From positions 9,661,266 to 9,725,265 of the forward strand of contig OY992540.1 in NCBI GenBank assembly GCA_963921195.1: a DNA stretch of 64,000 bases. The letters are read 5' to 3'. The notes under the pieces were generated by a model. It searched no databases. It saw only the letters and a list, made by a program, of their open reading frames with translations, and was not told the DNA's origin. Position numbers and translations under genes: made by a program. Source of the stretch: Pegoplata infirma (Eukaryota > Arthropoda > Insecta > Diptera > Anthomyiidae). This document shows, one piece after another, positions 51,601 to 62,339 of the stretch (its first letter is position 1; the number at the start of each line of letters is the position of its first letter).

Positions 51601-54600
51601 TTTAAAATACATTTGGATAATTTTAAAATACATTTAGACAATTTTAAAATATTCTATGTATAATTCTATGTAGAATATTTTTAAATACATTTAGACAATT
51701 TTGAAAATACATTTGGAAAATTTTAAAATACATTTATACAATTTTAAAATACATTTGGAAAACTTTGAACTACATTTGGAAAATTTTGAACTACATTTGG
51801 ACAATTTTAAACTACATTTGGACAATTTTAAAATAATGTTTTTTTGACAATACATTTAGACAATTTTAAAATATTCTATGTATAATTCTATGTAGAATAT
51901 TTTTAAATACATTTGGGCAATTTTAAAAATACATTTGGAAAATTTTAAAATTAATTTGGACAATTTTAAAATATATTTGGAAAATTTTAAAATACATTTA
52001 GACAATTTTAAAATTAATTTGGACAATTTTAAAATACATTTGGACAATTTTGAAATTAATTTGGACAATTTTAAAATATATTAGGACAATCTAAAAATAC
52101 ATTTAGACAATTTTAAAATACATTTGTACAATTTTAAAATTCATATGGACAATTTTAAAATACATTTGGACAATTTTAAAATACATTTGGAAATTTTTAA
52201 AATACAATTGGAAATGGTGTAGTACAAATTTTTAAAGAAATATAAAAACTACCAAAGTGTACTTTTGTAGCATTTTTACCCCCCTTGTGGAAACCGAAAT
52301 TTCCAAAAAAACGTTTTTTTATACCCTTCACTCTAGTGATAGAGGGTATATATAAGTTTGTCATTCCGTTTGTAACACCTCAAAATATTGGTCTAAGATT
52401 TTAAGACGATCTAGCGATGTCCGTCCGTCCGTATGTCTGTCTGTTGAAAACACGCTAACTTTTGAAAGACTTTACGGAGGCTCCTGAGGTTTGGCATATA
52501 TATTGGACATTTACCTGGTCAGATTGGTATCCAGCAATATCGGTCCAGTGGTTCAAAAGTTATGAGCAAAAGACTGAATTTTGGCAAGGGTTTTTCATGA
52601 ATTTACGAGATAAAACACAAGGTAACTTTCGAACGACAATTCTGAGAGTGCTGAAGTGTGACATATAAATTTGCCGTTCCTCTGTCTCGGTTCGTTTCAA
52701 ATCTCAGCCAAATCAGTCCAGTGGTTCAAAAGTTATAAGCAAAATCCTGAATTTGAGATTGGTTTCACCTAATGGTGTTTTCTTTTCTAAATAAAAAAAT
52801 TTGATTTTAAAAATGTTTACTTTTAAAATGTTGACATGGCCCTGAAACAATGTATCATTTTTTACACTTAGAAAAGAACACAAAAAATGCTGTTTTGTAC
52901 GCAAATTGCCCTGATTTGCTGGTTCAATGGATGTGTTTTTCGCTTATATTGCCGGCAGCTCAGGTTCGAATCCCGGCGATGGCCATCACATATTTTTTTC
53001 TTTTTTTTTTTTCTTTTAAATTATTTTTTTTTTTAATTATTTAAACTTAAAAAAAAAATACCAAAAAAAAAGACAAATTTAGCCGATTTTATATGAAATT
53101 TTTTTTCTTTTTTTTTTTAAAAATTATTAAATTATTAAAAAAAAAACATTATTAAATAAAAAATAATACGTAATTGAATAAAAAAAAAATAACAGAATAA
53201 AAAAAAAAAAATATGTTGGCCACACCGGGATTTGAACCCCGGAATAGGTATATGTCATACTCCTTCATATATGCTATGCATCTGCATAGCATACATGTCT
53301 TAAAAACAATTTTTTCGGCAGAACTTTGCAAAATTATACGAATTTCATGTATGTGTCAGTCTGTAAAAATCTTTCGGTCGGACACTAATGATCATACATC
53401 ATCAAGATTAATTATAATTGTCAATATATTTGAAAAAATTTCAATTAATAGACGTTTTATGGAAAAAAATACAAAAAAAAAAATTTACATACAAATTCAT
53501 GTATGACAATGTATGATCATTAATGTACATTAGGGTGGGTCGATGAAATGCATATTTGCGAATCTCGCGTACTAATAGCAAAAACTCGACGCGCATTTTC
53601 GAGCTGATAACGGGAAAAATCATGAAAAAATTTTAGGAGGGTACTTTTAGGCCTCTACAAGCGGTTTTAGTTCGCGGTTTTTGGAAAAAAAATATTTTTT
53701 TTGATTTTTTAAAAATATTTTAAAAATTAAGTAAAATAATGCTTATTACAAAACAATATCCAAACAAAATTTATCTCGCCAATTTTAGCCCGTGGATGCG
53801 TTTTTATACCCAGAAAAGTTCGATTTATATATAGAAAAAAAAAATATTTTTTATTTCATAATAGCACTCAAATGGTGCATAAGGCCAATTTAAGAACATG
53901 AATGATAAAAATTAAAAAATTGCGGGTATTTATAGCAATCCACAAGTGCAAAAAATTCGCAAATTCAAAAAAAATTAAAAATGGGTATCAAAATTTTGGT
54001 AAAATAAAGCGTTTTAAGATAATGATAAAAAAAAAACAAAACAAATTGGCGGCTATTTATAACAATTCGCAAGCGCAAAAAATTCGCAAGTACCAAAAAA
54101 AATTAAAAAATGGAAAAATGGGTATCAAATTTTTGGTAAAATAAAGCGTTTTCAGAAAAAAAATAAAAAATATATATTAGAGGATCAATTTGGTCCATGG
54201 ATGCATTTTGAAAATCTGATGGTTTTTTTTTTTTGTTTGATATTTAAACGTTTATTTATAATTGATGTTGGTCCATAAAATAAATAAACTTTTCAGATTT
54301 TAAAATGCATCCATGGACCAACTACAATCGTAAATAAACATTTAAATATCAAACAAAAAAACAAAAAACCATCAGATTTTCAAAATGCATCCATGGACCA
54401 AATTGATCCTCTAATATTAATTTTTTATTTTTTTTCTGAAAACGCTTTATTTTACCAAAAATTTGATACCCATTTTTCCATTTTTTAATTTTTTTTGGTA
54501 CTTGCGAATTTTTGGCGCTTGCGAATTGTTATAAATAGCCGCCAATTTGTTTTGTTTTTTTTTATCATTATCTTAAAACGCTTTATTTTACCAAAATTTT

Positions 54601-57600
54601 GATACCCATTTTAAATTTTTTTGAATTTGCGAATTTTTTGCACTTGTGGATTGCTATAAATACCCGCAATTTTTTAATTTTTATCATTCATGTTCTTAAA
54701 TTGGCCTTATGCACCATTTGAGTGCTATTATGAAATAAAAAATATTTTTTTTTCTATATATAAATCGAACTTTTCTGGGTATAAAAACGCATCCACGGGC
54801 TAAAATTGGCGAGATAAATTTTGTTTGGATATTGTTTTGTAATAAGCATTATTTTACTTAATTTTTAAAATATTTTTAAAAAATCAAAAAAAATATTTTT
54901 TTTCCAAAAACCGCGAACTAAAACCGCTTGTAGAGGCCTAAAAGTACCCTCCTAAAATTTTTTCATGATTTTTCCCGTTATCAGCTCGAAAATGCGCGTC
55001 GAGTTTTTGCTATTAGTACACGAGATTCGCAAATATGCATTTCATCGACCCACCCTAATGTACATGTACCCTCAAATTACGGATATGCACTTGTATGGAC
55101 ATCCATATATGCATCATATATGAACATTAGAGTGTCCCTTATTTTGGAAATGTTGGAAATGTTGAGACGGTACCCCCTCATTTTTTTCCTTTTGACTAAA
55201 AAATAACTCAGGAAAAATTTTACGCTCCTACGACCACGCCTTCCCTACGCGACGGGGCCTTAAAGAACGGGGCCTTAAAAATAATTTTTCCATACAAACC
55301 AAAATTTTTTTTTTTGATTTTTAATTTTTTTGCTATTAATTATAATATTACTTGATTAGCTTATTCACGACAAAAAATTTGATTTTGGTGGGATGAGGCT
55401 TTCAGTTCTAAAAAATTTTTGGAAAAAAAAAATTTAGAGCTTTTGGGGTCCTACAGTAAAAATTTTTAAAAAAAATTTTTTTTTAGTTTTGACAAGCAAC
55501 GGTTTTAGTTGTAATGTTGCTTTTAATGGTATATATTCATAAAAAAATATTATTCATATCTGTGACATCTTGATCGTGTATCGAAAAACATCAAAAATGC
55601 ATTTTTTACCCATTTTTAGATCACGATAAAGATGTCACAGATAGGAATAATATTTTTTTATGAAAATATATCATTAAAAGCAACAATTCAACTAAAACGG
55701 TTGCTTGTCAAAACTAAAAAAAAATATTTTTTAACAAATTTTTACTGTAGGACCCCAAAAGCTCTAAATTTTTTTTTTCGAAAAATTTTTTAGAACTGAA
55801 AGCCTCATCCCATCAAAATCAAATTTTTTGTCGTGAATAAGCTAATCAAGTAATATTATAATTAATAACAAAAAAATTAAAAATCAAAAAAAAATTTTTT
55901 TGCTTTGTATGGAAAAATTATTTTTAAGGCCCCGCTCTTTACGGCCCCGTCGCGTAGGGAAGGCGTGGTCGTAGGGGCGTAAAATTTTTCCTGAGTTATT
56001 TTTTAGTCAAAAGGAAAAAAATGAGGGAGTACCGTCTCAACATTTCCAACATTTCCAAAATAAGGGACACTCTAATGAACATACATGGTCATTTTCACCC
56101 GGGCTCAAAAAAAAAAATAGTAAATTATTTTTTATTTTACAAAAATGACAAAAAAAAAGTTTTTTACTCAAAATAAAATATTTCTAATCAAAATTGTTAA
56201 TTTTGTTTACATTTAAAAATTTACTGTCATTGTGGAGGGTATTCATAGATTCGGCCAAGTCGAACTTAACTTGTATACTTGTTTTTTTAAATTTTTTTTC
56301 GCATGAGGATCCTAAAATTTAATAAAAAGTTTCTAGGACCATTATTTTAGGAAATATTAAGAGGACCAAAGTACGCCTTTCTTCTACTCCTTTAAACCCT
56401 TTTGAAATCGGACCATCAAAAAGTATTTTTATCACAATAGTTTTTCCACTGATTATAAGAGGAGATTCAGGAGATTGTAAAAGTACCAAAGTACATTTTT
56501 TGCTCCATTAAAAAGAGACATATTTTACGAAAAAGATAATATTTTTTGACTTAATAACTAAAATGTCATAAAATTTTGGTATTTTACTCAATGTAACGAA
56601 AAGTTGTGAATGCTTGGACACGGTTTTTACGCATATAAGGCATTCCACACCAAATGTCCAGCGAAAAAAAACATGTGTACCGTAAACTTCTGAATAGGTT
56701 GTATGGATAGCCCTTTATGGAACTTAGAAAATTTCGTTTTTGGTTTTTCAATTTTTCAAAAACTTGGCTTAGGAGGCGTGGTCAAATATTGGAAAAATGG
56801 TAAAATTTGTGCCGAGTTGCCTTTATTAAATATTTATCACATTAAAACGGAATGCACCACAATCTCAAAAATTTACATTCTTATATAGTTTTGTATGGGC
56901 TATCGATTAAATTAATTTTTTTTGGAAAATTTTACGAACCCGTTCTGAAATTTTCCATTTAAAAAAAGTCAATTTATCAATAATCCGGCTACTTTTTTTT
57001 TAAATTTTTTTTTTAAAGTTTAGATGTTTGTCCATCCACACAAAAAAATTCAGAAACACATTTTTCTTTTTTTTCGAGAAAATCGCATTTGAATTCGAAC
57101 TTAACTTGTATACTTTTTTTTTTTTAAATTTTTTTTTAAAGTTTAGATGTTTGTTCATCCACACAAAAAATTCAGAAACACGTTCTTCGTTTTTTTCGAG
57201 AAAATCGCATTTGAACTTTAAATTTCATAACAATTTAGTAATTTGCTTGTATTTTCTTGTTTCAACAGAGCGTATGAGGAATATTTATGCAATTAATAAT
57301 ACTCATTCGCAACGTTAAAACAAAGAATTACAAGCAAATTACAAAATTGTTATGAAATTTAAAGTTCAAATGCGATTTTCTCGAAAAAAACGAAGAACGT
57401 GTTTCTGAATTTTTTGTGTGGATGAACAAACATCTAAACTTTAAAAAAAAATTTAAAAAAAAAAAGTGGCCGGATTTTTGATAAATTGACTTTTTTAAAA
57501 AATGGAAAATTTCAGAACGGGTTCTGAAAATTTTCCAAAAAAAAAAAATTTAATCGATAGAACATACAAAACTATATAAGAATATAAATTTTTGACATTG

Positions 57601-59201
57601 TGGTTCATTCCGTTTTAATGTGATAAATATTTATTCAAGGCAACTTGCCACAAATTTGACCATTTTTCCAATATTTGACCACGCCTCCTAAGCCCAGTTT
57701 TTGAAAATTTGAAAAACAAAAAACGCAATTTACTTAGTTTCATATAGGGCTATCCAAACAACCTATTCAGAAATTTACGGGACACATGTTTTTCTGTAGC
57801 GGGACATTTGGTGTGGAATTCCTCATATAGGTTATATAATGGCTGTTCTTCCCCCCTCATTTGCACCACCTTAATATGAATTTAGGCTGCATTATTTTTC
57901 CTGCTCTACAAAATAAAACCAATTCCATAAAGATTCGCGGGTGACACTAGAGAGAATTCCCTTGTCAGTTCTTTTTATTCTATTGATTCCCCATTTTTAA
58001 ACATTAAACATAAATTAATTTGTTAAACCCACCAACTTACCTATTTATCAAATAGAAATAAAATTTCGTTATATCCTCAATCGATTCCGAAGTAGCAAAC
58101 AAATGGCCAGATCGCTTAGTAGCCAAAAATTTGCCATTATTAGCACGGAATGATAAAGAACCATCACCATGCCAAATTAATTCGAATAAAGCATCGGCAC
58201 AGCGTCTGTTACCAGTAGCCTGAATACCGCCACCAGTTGATAGGCTCCAATAACGATCTTGTGTTGTACGCAGAGCCCAACGATGGGCCGACCAATCAAA
58301 CTCTAATTGGAATGTTTCATTTTCACCAATTTCATCTTGATTGGCAGTCACATCAACACCTTGTTTCACAGAAACATAACGTAAATTCATGGCGGCAATA
58401 AAAGATGCTTGTGGTAAAGAATCTTCCAAGGAGAATAATTCATCACGTGTAACGGTAGATGAACGTGATTTAAGCACAGCCTTCGAACCAATGGGTGAAA
58501 GATATTGTCCTTGTCTGGAGAATAATAATAAGACAAATTGCCATTAATGATATTTTAGAGGAATTTCCATGAAAAAAAAAATATACTCACCTATCTCTTA
58601 AAGCCAAATGACCACCATGATATTCAGCACTAAATAAACAATCTTCGGTGCAAACATTTTGCAATTTTCCATTGGCATTCAAATATCTATAAATCAAAGA
58701 CAAACCCACATCATTAATATTGAAAACACCTTGAAATTGAAAGAAAAGAAAAACACTGCTAATTGTTTTCATCTACTTACTTATTATTGCAGGTATGCAA
58801 TGCATAACGTCCACCCTCCTCTTGGCGAAACTCCAGTGTGAATAGTGTATCTTCACCCCATGGTATATTCGAATCAACATGAATCTCATCTTGGGATTCT
58901 GATAAATGAGCAAAACGTTTGCGGCCAATGGAACGTAAATTAACTTGTGGCCTGGCTGCCAAATGAACAGTCCAGAATTCACCTGATGATGGTGTTTTAG
59001 CGGTGCACACTAGTTTGTCGGGTGTGCCACCTAGGAAATAACCACGTGATTCATTTTTCAATGCCCAACGTCCGGTGCCATCCTCAGCAATACTTATTTG
59101 AAACCGACTACCAGCATCGCGTTCATCACTTTCACACAATACATTACCAAATGTATCGACGGATAAATATTTATTGAGATGAGATCTTAAGTAGATAACA
59201 C
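48550..59201 (-). CDS. sn: Fascin (singed), actin-bundling protein, five coding exons, N-terminus outside the window
   Basis: The minus-strand CDS reads from 59201 down: 59201-58781, 58686-58591, 58514-58041, 48954-48706, 48643-48550 (stop), 1334 bases or about 444 residues. All junctions are GT-AG and the four internal ones split a codon 2+1. The protein cross-links actin filaments into parallel bundles (bristles, nurse-cell cables, filopodia in flies). Trefoil-type fascin repeats are seen throughout, e.g. GRWALKNESRGYFLGG, RYALHTCNNKYLNANG, RQGQYLSPIGSK, GKYWRIDGEG, and the typical end ATQWEF. Fascins are about 490-510 residues, so roughly the first 65-70 are missing; the first exon here opens mid-codon at VIYLRSHLNKYLSVD. 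I found no matching exon between 59202 and 64000, so it must lie beyond the window. Confidence 0.95.
48706..48954 (-). CDS. sn: sn coding exon (trefoil domain 4, first part)
   Basis: Acceptor CTTTCAG and donor GTAAGA on the minus strand; 249 bases. It encodes PILVLKCEQGFVGYRQPGN, ATYETILVEKAQKG, HSGKYWRIDGEGITVDSDG and ELREPTRICIR. The reading frame enters mid-codon (AG|A), so the in-frame leucine codon near its start is not a translation start. Confidence 0.95.
49287..49888 (-). mobile_element. mini-me-like repeat in sn intron
   Basis: On the minus strand it starts CATGCCCTCCACTCTAGTGA, then TAGAGGGTAAATATAAATTTG, GGTCCAGTGGTTTCAAAGTT and ACGCTAACTTTTGAAAG, and ends near ACTTTTCTACTTGTTT. 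The GTCY microsatellite is missing. Related to the copy at 52315. Confidence 0.6.
49889..50727. other. sn intron, non-coding decayed repeats
   Basis: Scattered AAAGTACCAATGTACAA and TTTCTGTGACCACTATTTC words recur three or four times in loose order, suggesting an old dispersed repeat. No ORF of interest. Confidence 0.4.
50728..52222. repeat. 21-bp tandem array arranged as a giant inverted repeat
   Basis: The unit GGACAATTTTAAAATACATTT or its inverse makes up nearly all 1.5 kb. The left part (to about 51110) is in one orientation, the rest in the other, separated by a hairpin TATTCTATGTATAATTC-CATGTAGAATA at 51110-51142; that hairpin recurs near 51648 and 51872. A perfect 20-bp inverted repeat closes the block: CTACACCATTTCCAATTGTA (50728-50747) and TACAATTGGAAATGGTGTAG (52203-52222). 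Because 21 is a multiple of 3, open frames of heptapeptide repeats appear on both strands; they are not genes. Confidence 0.95.
52910..52988 (+). repeat. tRNA-like segment in sn intron (plus strand)
   Basis: Contains GGTTCAATGG (box A-like) and CAGGTTCGAATCCCGGCGAT (a strong box B/T-arm) about 45 bases later, then T-rich DNA. The 5' half does not fold as a tRNA, so a SINE-type remnant is more likely. Confidence 0.4.
53216..53290 (-). repeat. tRNA-like segment in sn intron (minus strand)
   Basis: The minus strand reads CCGGGGTTCAAATCCCGG, a perfect T-arm, followed by TGTGGCCAA. Upstream, TATGCTATGCAGATGCATAGCATA forms a hairpin where the anticodon arm would be. It faces the segment at 52910. 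Confidence 0.4.
53525..55063. mobile_element. 1.54-kb nearly perfect palindrome
   Basis: GTACATTAGGGTGGGTCGAT at 53525 and ATCGACCCACCCTAATGTAC ending 55063 are exact inverses. Arms of about 0.7 kb are nearly identical base for base (one difference, CGCGTACT against CGTGTACT, in the first 120), with a centre near 54295. No credible coding frame. Confidence 0.95.
55125..56077. mobile_element. 0.95-kb nearly perfect palindrome
   Basis: CATTAGAGTGTCCCTTATTT at 55125 mirrors AAATAAGGGACACTCTAATG ending 56077. The mirror continues through TTGAGACGGTAC, ACGACCACGCC and GCTCTAAATTTTTT to a centre near 55600 at ATCGTGTATCGAAAAACATC. It begins only 61 bases after the preceding palindrome. Confidence 0.93.
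56632..57829. mobile_element. CATATGAGGCATTCCACACC palindrome, copy 2
   Basis: Collinear with 17136-18228. The left end CATATAAGGCATTCCACACC and right end GGTGTGGAATTCCTCATATA are slightly diverged. The left arm has an internal duplication of about 100 bases around TTAAAGTTTAGATGTTTGT (57017 and 57139). Confidence 0.8.
58041..58514 (-). CDS. sn: sn coding exon (trefoil domains 2-3)
   Basis: Acceptor CTCCAG and donor GTAAGT on the minus strand; 474 bases. It encodes QGQYLSPIGSKAVLKSRSS, DELFSLEDSLPQASFIAA, NLRYVSVKQGVDVTANQDE, RWALRTTQDRYWSLS, GSLSFRANNGKFLATKRSG and ends FYFYLIN with a split Arg codon. It is followed by the 9.1-kb TE-filled intron (48955-58040). Confidence 0.96.
58591..58686 (-). 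CDS. sn: sn coding exon (96 bases)
   Basis: Acceptor TTTATAG and donor GTGAGT on the minus strand. It encodes YLNANGKLQNVCTEDCLFSAEYHGGHLALRD, a single beta-trefoil repeat. Both ends split codons 1/2, which keeps frame with its neighbours; an exon this short is easy to miss without the homology. Confidence 0.93.
58781..59201 (-). CDS. sn: sn internal coding exon, first in window (trefoil domains 1-2)
   Basis: Acceptor TTTCCAG on the minus strand just above 59201 and donor GTAAGT just below 58781. It starts with two bases of a split codon, then VIYLRSHLNKYLSVDTFGNVLCESDERDAGS, and includes GYFLGGTPDKLVCTAK, RPQVNLRSIGRKRFAHLS and DEIHVDSNIPWGEDTLFTLEF, the diagnostic first half of fascin. It ends AA|A (Lys) into the next exon. 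Confidence 0.95.
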
Positions 59202-59821
59202 CTGGAAAGGGAGAAACAAAATCTTAAATGAATTTAGTATTTTCTGTTAGGAAATGATAAAAAAATAAATTTTTTTCCCCCAAATTTAAAAAAAAAATGG
59301 GCGGGCAAGTTAAATCAGATGCGGCTTTTGGTTTTGGGGGTGAGGAATTTTTTTTGCAGGGAACCTCAGGTCAGATAAAGGTTTTTTGGTGTCAGCCTCT
59401 TGTTTATAATGATTTTTTTCTATAGAAACATTTCCAAATTTTAAAAATTTATTCCCATAGAAAAGGTTTAAAAATTTTTCCTTAGGAAAGGTCTCAGCTT
59501 CTGAGACATTTTTTCGGTAGAATAAGCTTAGAGTCTGGGTCGCAGACAGTTTACTACAGAAGAAGTCTTAGATTCTGAAACAATTTTCATATAGAAAAAA
59601 TTTCAGAATCTAGGACATTTTTCCTAAAAGTCTTATTATGAGGCATATTTTCTATAGAAAAATTCTCAGATTCTGAGTAATTTTTCCTATGGAAAAACTA
59701 TCAGAACTCACAATTTCGGAGGCATTTTTCCTATCGAAGAAGTCTGAGATTTTTTTAGGATTATACGACCTTTTTCCTATTAAAAAGTTTTAGATTCTGA
59801 GACATATTTCAAATTAAAACA
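59202..59821. repeat. sn intron: decayed 35-bp type array
   Basis: After the splice site and a G-rich patch (59297-59345), 59430-59810 contains about ten heavily mutated TTCTGAGACATTTTTCCTAT-type units related to the array at 14866 and to that in 45685-47571. Confidence 0.55.
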
Positions 59822-60625
59822 AGTAAGAAAGTTATAGACGGTCAAGACCGACCATATGATACCCTACACCAGTGTTTTCTGGAAAATGGGTCCCAAGTCC
59901 AAACATGGACCGATTGGATCTGTCTTTTGTTAGATCTTTATTTGGTGTAGAAAACACACAAAGATAAAATTTTAGTGGAATGGGTTTATTTTTTGTCAAT
60001 AGACCGATTTAACTGAATATCGGTCGAAATTTTTATATGGGGGACTAACAATAAGTCCGAAAATGGTCCAACTATATTCCGATTTGATTAGGTTACTAAA
60101 GTGCACGTTTAACACCTAAAAATAAAATTTTTATCAAATATTTCCATTTTATGAATTTTGAGGCAATTATGTGAATATCGGGAGGGTGGTTTGTATGGGG
60201 ACTACCGGAAGGACTGACCCGATTCCTTTGAAATTTGGAATGGTAATTCGTGCATACAAAATTTGTTCACCTGCATTTCAAAGCAATATCTGCTATAATA
60301 CCGTTATTAGAGTCATTTAAGCCGAATCCAAAGGGGGCGTTTGCATGGGGGCTTGATTTTCTCCAATTTCAATAGGCTTCGTCCATGGGCCAAAAGATGC
60401 TTAAGTTTCAAATTTCAAGTCAAATGATTGAAAATTGAAAATTAAACCGATAGATGGACAGACGGACGGACGGACGGACGAACATCGCTAAATCGACTCA
60501 AAAAGTAATTCTGAGTCGATCGGTATACTTGAAGGTAGGTCTAGGACCAATATTTCTGGTGGTTACAAACATCAGCACAAACTCATTATACCCTGTGCCA
60601 CAGAGTGGCGTAGAGTATAAATATA
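59822..60625 (-). mobile_element. mini-me/DINE-like repeat of the TATACCCTACACCAC subtype
   Basis: Starts ACAAGTAAGAAAGTTATAGA and ends CATTATACCCTGTGCCACAG-AGTGGCGTAGAGTATAA. The GGAC microsatellite (60456-60480) lies on this strand, so the element is reverse to the other copies. The CGACTCAGAATTACTTTTTG-AGTCG hairpin next to it replaces the usual core. Confidence 0.65.
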
Positions 60626-60648
60626 AATTGATTGCTTTATTTTTACTA

Positions 60649-61390
60649 CATATGCGACATTCCACACCAAATATATCTAGCGAAAAAAACATGTGTACTG
60701 TAAATTTCTGAATAGTTTCTATGGATAGCCCTATATGAAACTAAGACAATTGCGTTTTTGGCTTTTAAATTTTTCAAAAACTGGGCTTAGGATGCGTGGT
60801 CAAATATTGGTAAAATGGTAAAATTTGTGCCGAATATTTATCAAATTAAAACGGAATGCACCACAATCTCAAAAATGTACATTCTTGTACAGTTTTAAAT
60901 GGGCTATCGACCATTTTTATTTTTTTTTGGAAAATTTTCCGAACCTGTTCTGAAATTTTCCATTTTTTAAAACATATCAATTTATCAAAAATACGGCCAA
61001 TTTTTTTTTTTTTTTAACTTTAGATGTTTGTCTATCCACAAAAAAAAAAATTCAGACATGTGTTTTTCGTTTTTTTCGAGAACATCGCATTTGAATTTTG
61101 AATTTCATAACAATTTAGTAATTTGCTTGTATTTTCTTGTTTCAACATAGCGTATGAGTAATATTTATTTAAATATTTAATACTCATTCGCTACGTTGAA
61201 ACAAGAAAATAAAAGCAAATTAAAAAATTGTTATGAAATTTAATATTCAAACGCGGTTTTTTCGAAAAAAAAAAACGAAAAACACATCTCTGAATTTTTT
61301 TGTGTTTTTCTTGATAAATTAACTTTTTAAAAAATGGATAATTTCAGAACAGGTTTTGAAAATTATCAAAAAAAAAAAAAATTATCGATA
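60649..61390. mobile_element. CATATGAGGCATTCCACACC palindrome, copy 3, truncated
   Basis: The left arm and centre (TTCAACATAGCGTATGAGTA... TACTCATTCGCTACGTTGAA) match the other copies. The right arm stops near AATTATCGATAATTTG, so the terminal repeat is missing. Confidence 0.75.
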
Positions 61391-62331
61391 ATTTGTTTCA
61401 AAAATCAATTTGTTGCTTTAATAACAAATCTATTCTAAAACAGAAAGTTTAAATAATTGAAGCAAACAATTTTGCTGGGATGTGTAGTTTTTTGAAGTTT
61501 TTACCAGCAAATTCTGAATATTTAATTAATTAAAAAAATCTGCACATTAATTAAAAAAATCTGCACAATATAAACGTAAATTTTTTTGATGATTGTGTTA
61601 TTTTCCGTTAAACAAATTATTATTTAATACTTTCATTTTCCAATCGAAGTTGAAGTCGAAGAGGTTATCAAACTACTTTTTTCTTTTTTGTTTATCTTTC
61701 ACTAAATTGGTAACGTTTATTTTTTATTTTTTTTTTTTTTCAAAAATATCAAAAAACCATAAAAAATTACAAAGTAACCAAATTGGACAATTATCGATGA
61801 TAGCCGTCAATATCATCATTACGAACTTCATTATGAATACGCAATAATGATAGTTTTAAGCAAAAATACACCAGAAATAAGGTTAAAAAAATAATTACTT
61901 GAAAAAAAAAAGATTACAGCACAAAAAAAAAATATTACTAACGAAAAAAAAAACTGTAGTAACATTTATTTTTAATTTGAAAATGATTTAATTTCATGTT
62001 TCCTACAACTTTTTATTTAAATTAAAAATTTCATGGGAATAACAACTAAAAAGCAACGAAAACTCATTAATTTCTTTGAATTTTAATTATATTAAAAACA
62101 AAAAAAAACACACTTTCGTGATGATTTTCTTTAGAATCATTGAAATAAAAAGAACTTTAATTTTGCAAAAAAAAAACATACAACATGATAAAACATTACG
62201 ATAAATTTGTTAAAGTCACAAGTTTGGAGTCATATTACAGTTTTATTATTAAATATGGTTTTGTCTTTTCAATTTATTTTTTTTAACATGAAAAAAATTA
62301 CAAGAAGTATTTTTCTTTCATAGTTTGAATA
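61391..62331. other. Gene-free AT-rich DNA
   Basis: Poly(A) and poly(T) runs and a small CAACAATTTTGCTGGGATG word near 61463, similar to CCCAGCAAAAT ends. No exon with fascin similarity was found on the minus strand here. Confidence 0.45.
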
Positions 62332-62339
62332 CCCTACAC

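Larger units (their letters stand above)
52315..56287 (+). mobile_element. mini-me/DINE-type repeat expanded by nested palindromes
   Basis: Starts TTTTTTTATACCCTTCACTC, with TATATATAAG, GTCCGTCCGTCCGTATGTCT (52421) and the TTCAAAAGTTATGAGCAAAA words. Its end GTGGAGGGTATTCATAGATT, TCGGCCAAGTCGAACTTAAC, CTTGTATACTTG lies at 56230-56282. Two tRNA-like pieces and two large palindromes lie between. Confidence 0.6.

Noticed and set aside
50751..51663. Repetitive proteins with a 7-residue period (DNFKIHL and LSKCILK) on both strands
   Set aside because: They arise because the DNA repeat is 21 bases long. There is no start context, no splice signals and no asymmetry between strands.
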